A stretch of DNA of 64,000 nt. It comes from Anthostomella pinea (lineage: Eukaryota > Ascomycota > Sordariomycetes > Xylariales > Xylariaceae). Shown here piece by piece: positions 54,802 to 64,000 of this stretch (the first letter of the stretch is position 1; each line of letters starts with the position of its first letter). The translations under genes and the position numbers were made by a program. The stretch lies in NCBI GenBank assembly GCA_963556695.1, contig CAUWAG010000018.1:1302001-1366000 (forward strand), written 5' to 3'. Below the pieces are notes generated by a model. The model made no database searches. It was not told the origin of the DNA and saw nothing but the letters and a program-made list of their open reading frames with translations.

Positions 54802-56162
54802 ATGGCATTCCTCGTCTTCCAAGATCCACTACATGGAGCTTTCTTCGTTCTCGTACTTATCCTCATGCCCATGAGTATCGTGGCAACCGGCCTTCGGTTC
54901 CTTGCTACCAAATACAGCGGTCGAAAGCCCGGCCTGGAAGACTGGTTTGCCCTGCTCGCTCTCCTGTTTTATCTCATTACCAGCATCCTTACCGAGACAA
55001 GTGAGTCCACCCCCACCGGCCACAGGGTGACTTGTTGTTGTCCTTCTCCCCGGTAGTAATGCTGACGCATTTTTTCTACAGCACTTGCTGTTATCAATGG
55101 CGAAAACGAACTCAGAATGGCTGTTGAGGATCCAGAGCGATTTGCGCATTTCCGCAAGGTAAGTCGCAGTAAATCGAACTGTTGGCTATCATTGCATGGG
55201 CAACCTCCAACTGACAACGTCGTCACTATTTGGTCAGATGATCTATGCCAACACGTTCTTCTATCCGATCCAGATGTTGCTCGTGAAGCTCAGCATCATG
55301 ACCCTGTATCACCGAATATTCGGGGTCAATCAGGCTTTTGCACGATGGATCTACGCCATAGGCTTGGTACACATTGCATGGATTATTCTGGCAGTCCTTT
55401 TGCAAGCCCTGGAGTGTTTGCCAGTAGAGAAATTCCGGCGACCGTTCATTCCTGGCAGGTGTCTCACGGGCGTGGTTGGCGCTCCAATTGAAATCGTCAA
55501 CTCTCTGGTCGACTTTGCTTTGGTCATCCTTGCAATGTTCATGATACAGTCAATTAGTATCACGAAAGGTATGAAATCGAAGCTGAGAGCTCTTTTCGGA
55601 CTTGGCTCTATGTGAGTACCTACCCTATTTGGCCCTCAAGATATCACAGCCGAGCTGACTGCTACTAGTATCGGGATCATAGGTTTCGTCAAGATCGGCG
55701 TCTCCTATACCCCGAACCAATTCTGTAAGGAGCTCCTATCGCCTGTGACCATCGCTTGAGAGCTAACTGTGTACCGCGATAGTTATATTCACCACTTTGG
55801 GGATAACCGCAAATATACAGATGGCTGCTGCTATCGTGTGCTGTTGCGCGCCTGTCTATAGACCCATTCTTCCTGCGACAGGTTTCTGGAGCCGGCTTGC
55901 CTCCAAAGTCAGCCGATCGAGCTTCCGAGGCTCCAGGACCAACCCAGAGAGATCTTCACACAAACAGGGTACAGTTGAAACGGGCAGCCAGCCCCAGTGT
56001 TGGGTTCATCTTGACGGATCCAGCACGAGGGGACTCGCATGGCCCGAGACTCACCTGGCTGAGACTCACGCGTTAAGCGACATTGGCCAAGTGAGACGAA
56101 GCGCCGAGCCGGACTTGACAATGGGGGCAATACATGTGCACAAAAGTGTCGACGTGGTGTAA
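54802..56162 (+). CDS. Fungal rhodopsin-like integral membrane protein (SAT4 type)
   Basis: Five exons (54802-55000, 55082-55158, 55238-55611, 55669-55724, 55783-56162) give 361 residues with all phases consistent. Seven hydrophobic segments are expected, starting AFFVLVLILMPMSIVATGLR and including WFALLALLFYLITSILTET, FFYPIQMLLVKLSIMTLYHR, WIYAIGLVHIAWIILAVLLQ and IVNSLVDFALVILAMFMIQS. The motif LSIMTLYHRIFG and the Cys before the Pro-Gly turn (PGRCLTG) are typical of this large fungal family, often near secondary-metabolite genes. The C-terminal tail is hydrophilic. The function is unknown despite the family name. The first gene of an accessory cluster, all on the plus strand. Confidence 0.85.
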
Positions 56163-56662
56163 CAAGCAGTATACCAGCGGATGCGTGGCTATTGGACACA
56201 GTCGTGGGTGGTGGCTCGCTGTGGCACCTTCGAATGTATTGGGGTCCGCAATCATGCATCCACAATCAAATGTATCTCAAATTCAAACAGGTGACGAATC
56301 CCGCCTCGTCACAATGTACTACGCATTTATGCATTCACAATATCACGGCTCATAGTTTACAGCACGGTCGAGGGAACTGGCTGCCATGCATGATTCTGCA
56401 CGCCGGTACAACCACCCCTCCCTGACTGGGTGGCCCAAGTGTTTGAGAGGCCCAGAGCTGTCTCGATGTAGTAAATGAACGTAGAGTGTTGGTTTGTTGG
56501 TTGGTTGGATGTGAACGCCGAGTGTGTAACGTCAGCAGGCGGGATCGCCGAATCGAACCCTCCTCCGATTTACTCCCTTCGTTCGCCAAGTGTCATCGTA
56601 AACAGGACCTCTGACTTCAAACCTGCTGCTGTTCAGTCTTTCTGCCCTCGAGACTTCACGAA

Positions 56663-58547
56663 ATGGCTAACGCGGAAGCTGTATCGCTCATTATCAGAAT
56701 TGCCCAGGGTCTACCGACAGCCATCTTGGGGGCAGCGTTGGCGTATATTGCCATTCGATGCATCTACCTCTTGTACTTTCATCCCTTAGTTCAGTTCCCC
56801 GGACCCAAGATTGCGGCTGTCTCCAACACCTGGTATGCTTACCAATGGTAAGACTCCTATCTAAGGCACTGCAATGTAGGCTAATGGCCGGTGTAGGCTG
56901 TCTGGAAGGTATCCTTGGGCAACCGAAGATGTCTTGCGGAAATATGGTAGATTTTAATGCCGCTCATCTTGCTTCAATGAAGCTGACACGCGACGTATGG
57001 AGGTGATGTGGTTCGTATTGCGCCAAACGAACTATTGTTCCTGACACCACAGGCATTTATCGGTAAGTGCTTCGAGCTCCGACTATATTGATCCTTTGGG
57101 GTTCTTAATGGTCGTGGCAGATATACACACCTCGCACGTCGGATCTCTGGAAACCTTCGTGAAAACAGACTTGAATGATCGTGGTGATGCGCATGGCGGT
57201 ATTGCCTTTGAGCGAGACCCTGTGCGCCACCGAAAGGTCGCCAAGCAGATCTCTCCGGCTTTCAGTTCTCGCTCAATCACCGCTTTGGAACCCACAATGC
57301 ACGAACACATTGACCTTTTCATCAAGCAGATGAAGACTATGGAGGATTCTGGAAAGACCGAACGGATTGATCTCGCCAAGTGGTGCAACTGGTTGGCGGT
57401 GGACATCTCAGCAGACATGACATACAATCGCAAAATGAACCAGTTCAGGGACAGTAAGTTTGTTTCCAACTGTCTTCTAGTGGCATAACCCCACCTCGCA
57501 GAAGTTTCAGGCTGGTAACTTACGTACTTCATCCACTATGCTGATATTTCCGTTCGCGGACTTACAGTGAGAAACTCGAACTACTTGAATGTGGCGATGG
57601 GGTTCAATCGGTTCACGACCGTTGAACAAGTTTCGTTGCGATTTCCATTCCTCAAGCCGTTCAAGAACCTCTTTCTGCCATTCTCAACCATGACGTCAAT
57701 GCCTGAGATGGTCCGTAAATCGAGAGCCGAGGTCCACAGGCGTCTTTCACAACAGGGGAACACTCAGCATCTGGATTTCTTCGAACACCTTTTACCCGAC
57801 GTTATTCCAGAAGACCGGCAAGAAATGCGGCACCTGGAGCAGTTAGCCGGACAACTACAGTTTGGGGGGTTTGAGCCTGTCTCGTCTTGGATTTACGGGA
57901 CTCTCATGTACCTCCTTGCGGAGCCGGGAGTCTGCAAGACCTTGACTAAGGAGATTCGGACCAGCTTTGAGAACTACGGCGATATCAGCCCAAGCGTACT
58001 GAAGCCATTGCAATATCTGAATGCCTGCCTGGAGGAATCTCTGCGTATTTTTCTTAGCAACAACGTGGGGATGCCGCGAATCAGTCCAGGGGCAATGGTC
58101 GACGGAACATTCGTCCCTAAAGGGGTAAGCATGAGGTATCCTATTTCATCCACTTTTTACCGGAAGTCTAACTGTCGTCTCCAGGTCTACTGCCAGACGA
58201 GCATGTTTGCAACGGCGCGAAGCCAGCGCTAATCCCACGATCCGTTACGCTTCCGGCCCCAGCGCTACCTACCGCCAGATCACCCTTCATTTGAATCAAG
58301 GTTTTCCAACGACATCAAGAACTTCCATCCCTTTAGTCAGGGTCCCAGGGCATGTATTTGTAAGGAGGTGGCATGGAGGGTGGCCAGGCTGTTCGTGGCA
58401 AAGATGCTCTGGACTCTCGATATTGTCAAGGTCCCTGGTCAGGAACCAGGTTTCGAGGAGGACTTCATTACTTATGGGTTCTGGGTGAAGCCAGAACTCA
58501 AGGCTCGTTTCGTGCAAGTGGCTAAGAAGAGAGTTTCCTTGAACTAA
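56663..58547 (+). pseudogene. Cytochrome P450 with an internal stop codon
   Basis: Six exons (56663-56847, 56897-56946, 57003-57062, 57121-57453, 57568-58124, 58185-58547) total 516 codons in one frame. The N-terminus has a membrane anchor (AILGAALAYIAIRCIYLLYF) and FPGPKIAAVSNTWYAY. WCNWLAVDISADMTYNRKM and the C-helix-type HRKVAKQISPAFSSRS mark a fungal class II P450 like CYP65-type oxidases. The I helix is QLQFGGFEPVSS, ExxR is LEESLR, and the heme loop is FHPFSQGPRACIC with heme Cys at codon 452. TAA at 58230-58232 (codon 411) falls just before the PERF-like segment (FRPQRYLPPDHPSF), so translation would lose the heme loop. The residue two after the heme Cys is Cys rather than Gly. It is a paralogue of the P450 at 62730. 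Confidence 0.8.
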
Positions 58548-59117
58548 CCCCTCATGGCCCACCCGACGCAGGCCTTGGAACCTGGCTTTGAAGTAATATT
58601 GGACGGCCTGAATTTGTTAATATCGGGATAGGTATGAAGAAGAAGGTTGGCTGCTTTGCTAGAACACAGCCTTTCTGTCTCGATTCCACATAAATCAGGC
58701 TCAGCTAGAATAGCTGCGTTGAAGTTTTTAGTAAAAGTATAATATATCTGATCGCTTCCCTGGGTATTCCGCCCTTACAACGTTGCCGAATGGGCAACTG
58801 TGGGAAGAGTGGCTATTGGAGACGTTGGGATCGGCAGATGAGCCAAAAGGAGAAGCACCAGCTAGCGCTGACAGGAACCGAACCTAGGTTCACTATTATA
58901 CGGCTCAACTCCCGCGTGACAAAATGACGGTAACACGGCGACCCGACAGAGTGGTACGAAGGGCATCCCTGCACCAACATAGCAAAATATCCATTCTTGG
59001 AGAGGAGGTGGACGGTATGATCACCATGCCTTTATGTGGTTCCCGTCAGCTTACATGGACTATTCTCCTCTCCAAATCTTCAACACACACTTTTTACACT
59101 TCCAACCCGCTCTGATC
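58548..59117. other. Intergenic region between P450 and thioesterase
   Basis: No gene seen. One short frame at plus 58924-59115 has no motif. It should include the promoter of the thioesterase gene. Confidence 0.35.
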
Positions 59118-60116
59118 ATGGCTCAACCGTCCCCTGTCGAGGCACAGGTTGCAGTAACCCAGGTCCCCGAGCTAGGCCCTGACGTCTTTACAAATGAGCA
59201 GTAAGAGTCCCGAAAGAAGCTCGTTATAGACTGCGTTGACTGGTACACTCCGCTGACCCCGGATCTCTCACTTTCATAGCTCCATGCCCTCCCAGCAAGG
59301 CGGACGTACCGTCCCCGGAAGCCTGCTGGTTTCGCAGTCGGTGTCCGCAGCGAGCGCTACAGTCGCAGCAGATTTCTCCGCCTATGCTTCACAATCTACC
59401 TTTCTTCGCCCTGTCACTGCGCAGGCTAAGGGCCAGGTGATATCCGGGTTGAGCGCACTGCTGACGGCCGCACCTACGCCACACGTCTTGTCCGCGTGAC
59501 TGCAGGCGACATTTGCGTTTACATCGCCATGATTTCGTTCCAGAAGCGGAGCACACCGGCGAGCAATGTTTTCACCTACGGCCTTCGCATGCCCAAAATC
59601 GAGGTGGAACCAGAAGACATTCCGATAGAGGCGGTTGCGCAACTCAATGATTCACAAGTGAACCAAGCCGGGGAAGTCTTGCAGTCGTCCAAGCCCGTGG
59701 AGGAGCCCTTCGATTGGCGACCCATCGGCATTCTGGTCGGAAACAACCCGACCGCATTCCGTCTACGCGGATTCGTGCGAGCGCAGCCCCTCTCGGCGAC
59801 TCCGGCTTCAGCTCATCTCGCTGCGCTGGCCTATGCTTCCGACGAAAAGTTTTTAGGGGTGGCGCTTCATGCGAATCCGGATGCGGCCGGCAAGGGAGGC
59901 CGGAATGTCGGGATGGTCACTAGCCTCACCCATAACATCTCGTTCCACGACCCGACGGCGCGTGCGGATCGGTGGATGGTTGCTGAGCGGAAGACTACCT
60001 GGGGTGCGGATGAAAGGGTGAATGTCCAGCAGCTCCTCTGGGATAGGGGGAGTGGTCGCTTGCTTATGACTGTGCAGCAGGAGGCGCTGGTGAGGCTGAG
60101 GAATGGTAGACTGTGA
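59118..60116 (+). pseudogene. Acyl-CoA thioesterase (TesB/double hot-dog type), frameshifted
   Basis: Exon 1 (59118-59200) starts MAQPSPVEAQVAVTQVPELG; an intron with donor GTAAGA and acceptor TTCATAG leads to 59280. GGRTVPGSLLVSQSVSAASA is the substrate-loop region of TesB enzymes. At ~59443 the frame must shift by one base: before it reads RPVTAQAKGQVI, after it VERTADGRTYATRLVRVTAG, the conserved hot-dog strand. The second half is intact: DICVYIAMISFQKR, HNISFHDPTARADRWMVAER and LLMTVQQEALVRLRNG, ending at 60116. Family enzymes hydrolyse acyl-CoAs to free acids. A one-base deletion is the simplest explanation; a sequencing error is the alternative. Confidence 0.75.
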
Positions 60117-60602
60117 CTGGGTTGAGTTAGAGGTTCGGATAAGGAATGGATGGGCCGTTGTCACTGGAATAGTCACTGGAATAGTCACCTGATTCAAAGT
60201 CTCGTATTTTGTCAGACTGTCACCCTCACTGCTAGGGCTACCGTGCACCAAGTCATTGAATGGGAGGTGATGTCAGAGCGTGGCTTAGAAGAACCTGATA
60301 TTTTGCTTGAGAAGATGGGATGAACCAAGCCTTTCTCTAAGTTGTTGCCAGAAACTGACCAGTCACAGTAGTAAGTCCGCACTTGATCTACCTCTGAGTG
60401 AACTGTTTTTCAATGGAAACGCCCAGTTACTCCTAACTTCTCTGCCCTTTTTACCTTTCTATAAAGCCGTGGTAAGTCCCTCTCAAGTTCCCTCCCCTTT
60501 CCCTTCCTATTAAGCCGCCACCGGCACAAATCGTCGAACAGATCGCCGCCCCGAGCAAGACCCCATCTGCGCAGCGAGCTTGCCTATTACCTCATTGACA
60601 AC
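60117..60602. other. Intergenic region
   Basis: No gene seen. A GGAATAGTCACTGGAATAGTCAC direct repeat lies at 60165-60188 (unit GGAATAGTCACT). The last 100 bp are the likely promoter and leader of the gene at 60603. Confidence 0.35.
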
Positions 60603-61869
60603 ATGCACGCTATGAAGTTCCTCGTTCTAAACGTGCTTCTAGCTGCCTGGGCAGTAGCATCTCCGATTTTACCCAGCCCATCGACTACCACGCCAGACGA
60701 CCAGCACCGCCAGATCGATACCTCCACTCGTACCTCGGTACCCGCGATTATCAGGATAGACGATGACGACGCACCCGCCCCCAATCCAGAACTGGACCAA
60801 GGTATCGCCAGCTACAACGCGGCTCACCCACGTAACAGGATACCAACGGGAGTAATGGCTAGTATCATACAAGGGGCCGTACCTAGTGGCGCCCCCCAAA
60901 CAACGGTACAATTCCATCAGTACGAAATCCGGGCACAATGTAAGTCAAAGCAGCATGCCAGGTGGCGAAAGATGGTGACGCCAGCATGACTGGTCGTGAT
61001 TAGCCAATATCATCCATGATTGCTTACATTATTAGTCCGGCATTCCGCAGCACAAGTTAGAGATCCAGAAAATAACCCCCCTGTGCAGTGGCAAGGGCGT
61101 ATATATCCTGGCGTCATCCCCACTGGCGCTAGAAGACACGGTCATCCGATGATAGCTCAGCTAGGCGAACTGGGCAGTCTGCAGGTAAGTTACTTTGAGG
61201 TCCCCTTTCCACTCCTTGCGAGAGACAAAAGTCCCGAAATAAAAGGGTTCAGTAGCTACGGTATGGTAAATGTTGACTATCAGTGTTACAGCGTAGTGGC
61301 CAATACGTCCTCTTCGACGCTCCCTTGCTAGAGGCTGGTGTCAAGCTGGGTGACCCAGGCGGAGATGACCTAGGCCCAAACTTCATCATGTTCGGGTATC
61401 ACAGAGCCGATACACAATTCAACGATCCGATTTTCGCCGGTGTCACAACCAACGTGGGTCATATTCGCGGTTCACACCAGTATGTCCTGGGCAATTGGAT
61501 TGTCATTATTGCCGTTAGAGTATCCACATGCTAATCATTTGCTCATACAGCTATTGCCCAGAGGTTACCGTTGATGGAGAACTGACAGACCAAGTGGGTA
61601 TCTCTGGGATTGACGTCGCTAGAATTATAGCACGTTATATCGTGCCCATTGTGTATATACGCAGCTCGAATCCTGCAAGGCTGTGGAACAAGCCGAGACC
61701 AGGGCAAGGCGGAGGAAGCGGCGGCGGCGGAGTCAGTGGGAAGCGTTCAGGGGGCTTGCAACTGGGCGTTGCTGGAGTGGGTGAAAACGGAGCTGGTGTG
61801 GTCAATTCGTTGCTAGCAGATATGCAACCTTTGGAAGGAGCTGCAGTGTTTAGTAGGGATTTGGCATAA
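60603..61869 (+). CDS. Secreted protein of unknown function
   Basis: Four exons (60603-60939, 61036-61184, 61292-61479, 61551-61869) give 330 residues with consistent phases and good GTAAGT/GTATGT donors. MHAMKFLVLNVLLAAWAVAS is a clear signal peptide; the start could also be the second ATG (60612). The mature part is poor in Cys, with FDAPLLEAGVKLGDPGGDDL and GPNFIMFGYHRADTQFNDPI suggesting a folded domain. A Gly-rich tail (GGGSGGGGVSGKRSGG) comes near the end, after the hydrophobic IDVARIIARYIVPIVYI. No family is recognised; an effector-like or surface protein is possible but not shown. MITE D inserted 40 bp beyond its stop. Confidence 0.7.
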
Positions 61870-61908
61870 GGCCGTCTCTTGGGAATTCTCCGCTGTCGCC
61901 CTGCGTTA

Positions 61909-62124
61909 TACACTGAGCATTCAAAAGTCTCTGTGCTACGCTCGTCGAGCAGTGAAGTTGTGCCTCACATGACCGAAATAAGCACTCTGGAGTAAGCATC
62001 CAAAGTGCGTTAGTAGATCAAAGCTGGTTATGCCAGGGCGTTTATCCCAGTAATCTGAACATATCAGCAATACCCAAGTAGCCATTGAGGTACGCCGGAC
62101 GGAGATTTACGAGTGGTGACTGTA
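61909..62124. mobile_element. MITE copy D (216 bp)
   Basis: Bounded by TA at 61909-61910 and 62123-62124. The left end is TACACTGAGCATTCAAAAGT then CTCTG; the right end read inwards is TACAGTCACCACTCGTAAAT then CTCCG. The central motif AATAAGCACTCTGGAGTAAG is kept and its mirror is partly decayed. Same size as copies B and C, 54 kb away from them. It may provide 3' sequence to the secreted-protein gene. Confidence 0.72.
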
Positions 62125-62301
62125 GCGACTTATTATAGAGCAGTGTCTGTTACGAGCGTATGCACCAGACGAGCTCCTAGTAGCTTGAGTCATTCGATTA
62201 TTAGATTATACATGACACAGTGTTGCATAAAATTGAAAGGCTCTCATAAATAGGTAAGTTTTGGATTCAATAACTAGGGGCGTGAGAGGTATAAAGGAAG
62301 T

Positions 62302-62472
62302 TGTTGAATGGCACGCAAGCCACCGTGGCTGCAGGGAGGTGGCAGTGCACCGAACAGGGGCCATCAGGGCATTTTGGGCACCAAGGCCACATCACAGACC
62401 TTCAGAACAACACACAGTCAGCACAGAACACACGAGTATACACTATGTGAACAACTTACACACTATTCAACA
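62302..62472 (+). repeat. LTR-type repeat (171 bp), related to 21762-21880
   Basis: Begins TGTTGAATGGCACGCAAGCC and ends CACTATTCAACA, so it has the same 8-bp terminal inverted repeat as the solo LTRs at 20917 and 34394 but a different interior. The first ~60 bp nearly match the intronic repeat at 21880-21820. The flanking 5-mers (GAAGT and AGATG) differ, so no target duplication remains. It lies ~260 bp upstream of the second P450. Confidence 0.55.
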
Positions 62473-62729
62473 AGATGAAGGGAGTCGCTGACGCTCAAAG
62501 TTCAGGTCATAGAAGACTACCGTCAGAATAACATCCTTGTAGAGCTGGAGATGGATCACATGACCATTGCTATGCCGCATGCCCACAGGCTACCTACCTG
62601 GAGACTGTGAGCTAAGCTCCTCACAAAAGCGACACATTGCTCGTGGTCTGACATCTGCTGAATTTGGTATCGGTGTTCGCTGGCTTGCAGACGGGCTCAA
62701 CTTCGTTCCCGGAGGAGGATAATAGCAAC

Positions 62730-64000
62730 ATGACAATGTTGGCAATGCCAGGCCACGTGTGGGGCCTTGTAAGCAGCAGTGTGTCTGTCAGCCAACTTGT
62801 GGCTGCCATCACTGCATCAGTGAGTGTAGCCATCAACCCCGTTCCTCATATCGAGTCGAGACTCATATCTGTCGTACAGGTCATCGCCTATTGCATCGCA
62901 CGGGCCGTCTACAATCTCAGCTTTCATCCTCTAACGAAATACCCCGGGCCGAAGCTGGCTGCCGTCACCGATCTCTGGTGGGCTTATGCCAGGTATGTAA
63001 ATCTGACTCTTTCGCCAGTTTGGACTTCAACGCTTTGGCACGCCTGTGACTCTCATGTGAAGTGCGCCTGCTACGTCAGACTCCGAATTGACATGTGGCT
63101 TACGCAGCACGACGGGAAGATACCCCTGGGTAGTCGAAGACGCTCTCAGACAATATGGTAGATGCAACACTCACATCATACATGTATGATATTATGACCC
63201 GACTCTGACAGCCACCTAGGCGATGTCGTCCGCATTGCTCCCAACGAGCTGGTATTCTTCACGCTGCAAGCAGCAAAAGGTCAGCCCCGCCGCCGTGCGC
63301 ATCGCCACGCCTTCGTGTTCACTTATTGACAAGATCATCGGAGCAGACATATACCTCGCGCAGGAAAAGAACCTAGAGCTCTTCGTCCAAGTCGGATACG
63401 ACGCCCTGGACACAGGCGACGGTGGAATCTCGGGGGAGACCGACCCGGTGAAGCACCGTGAAATAGCGAAGAAGCTTGCACCTGCCTTCAGCCCGAGGAA
63501 CTTCAAGGCCAAGGAAGCTGCGGTGCAGACGCATATTGACCTATTTGTGCAGAAGATGAAGGATTTTGGGGCGAGAGAGGAAGGGATGGAGTTACAGCGC
63601 TGGTCGGACTGGCTTGCGCTGGATCTCTCTGCTGACATGACGTACGGCCGCGAGATGGGGCAGATGCGCGACAGTAAGCCCTACCTATAACGCAACCCCA
63701 AGATACCATCTGGTATCGCTGACACGAAGCAGTGAAGGACTCCCTACTCCTAAGCTCCACCCTAAAGCTGAACCTCTTCATAACGCTGAGCCAGATCACG
63801 CGGAAATTCCGCCTGCTCAGCCCCCTGATGTACCTAGCCATCCCGCCATCCGTGTGGTTCGCGCTGTCGAAGCTCATCCGGATGAACAGCGAAGACGTCA
63901 AGACGCGCATCGAGCGTCGGGGCAAGACGGGCCATCTAGACTACTTCGAACAGCTGCTTCCGGCCGACAAGCCCGTGCCCGAGGACCGGAAGCAGATCTA
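62730..64000 (+). CDS. Cytochrome P450, 5' part (runs off the window)
   Basis: Exons 62730-62992, 63108-63157, 63220-63279, 63347-63673 and 63733 onwards. Exons 2 and 3 are 50 and 60 bp, exactly as in the P450 at 56663, and splice phases agree. [14 protein letters not shown] opens the protein; an in-frame extension upstream has no [23 protein letters not shown] is the anchor-proline hinge. [54 protein letters not shown] and [20 protein letters not shown] parallel the first P450. The I helix, ExxR and heme loop lie beyond 64000. No stop is seen in the visible part, so it may be the functional member. Substrate unknown. Confidence 0.85.

Noticed and set aside
59436..59504. Candidate 69-bp intron (GTGATA...CTGCAG) in the thioesterase
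   Set aside because: It would remove the conserved hot-dog strand ERTADGRTYATRLVRV and still join in the wrong frame; a one-base deletion explains the data better.
1..64000. CRISPR arrays, bacterial operons or rRNA genes
   Set aside because: No regularly spaced repeat array, no operon structure and no rRNA sequence were seen; all genes are fungal nuclear in type.

Overview
The window is nuclear DNA from a filamentous ascomycete (Pezizomycotina, probably Sordariomycetes). Genes are split by short introns (about 45-160 bp) with GTRNGY-type donors and CTRAC-like branch points. The content is typical of moulds: a HET/ankyrin gene, WSC and LysM domains, a fungal rhodopsin-like membrane protein, cytochrome P450s, a phenol-hydroxylase-type flavoprotein and a Ras GEF. 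Many elements are broken by C-to-T stop codons of the kind left by repeat-induced point mutation (RIP).

Layout. 1-4.5 kb: 5' part of a decayed Copia-type LTR retrotransposon on the minus strand. 4.9-7.5 kb: a transposon end and three copies of a ~217-bp MITE around an unknown ORF. 8.1-12.4 kb: a LysM plus double-WSC protein and an UNC93-like transporter, both minus. 15.0-15.6 kb: a relic M43 metalloprotease. 16.2-22.3 kb: a HET-ankyrin gene cut by a Fot1/pogo-like transposon that itself carries a solo LTR; a late intron holds another LTR-type repeat. 22.7-24.1 kb: a Tc1/mariner element whose terminal repeats match the MITEs. 24.2-31.0 kb: a spliced orphan, two divergent orphan membrane-protein genes (one with a papain-like His/Cys signature and two in-frame stops), an FAD monooxygenase and a GT2 fragment. 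31-37.6 kb: gene-poor, with palindromes, a second solo LTR and an AT-rich RIP-like tandem repeat. 37.6-39.0 kb: a secreted endonuclease/exonuclease/phosphatase-family protein with a jacalin-like tail. 39-48.1 kb: a 9-kb stretch with no convincing gene. 48.1-51.8 kb: an intact SH3-RasGEF gene, probably the core-genome anchor. 54.8-64 kb: an accessory cluster with a rhodopsin-like membrane protein, a P450 with an internal stop, a frameshifted acyl-CoA thioesterase, a novel secreted protein, a fourth MITE, an LTR-type repeat and the start of a paralogous P450.

The genes do not form one pathway. The flanks (UNC93-like, RasGEF) are ordinary genes, and the regions between are accessory and transposon-rich. 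The strongest new observations are the three-level insertion nest inside the allorecognition-type HET-ankyrin gene, where the host reading frame is exactly continuous across the transposon and its TA duplication, and a MITE family that shares terminal repeats with the Tc1 element in the same window. All gene models are manual splice predictions; no database search was run.
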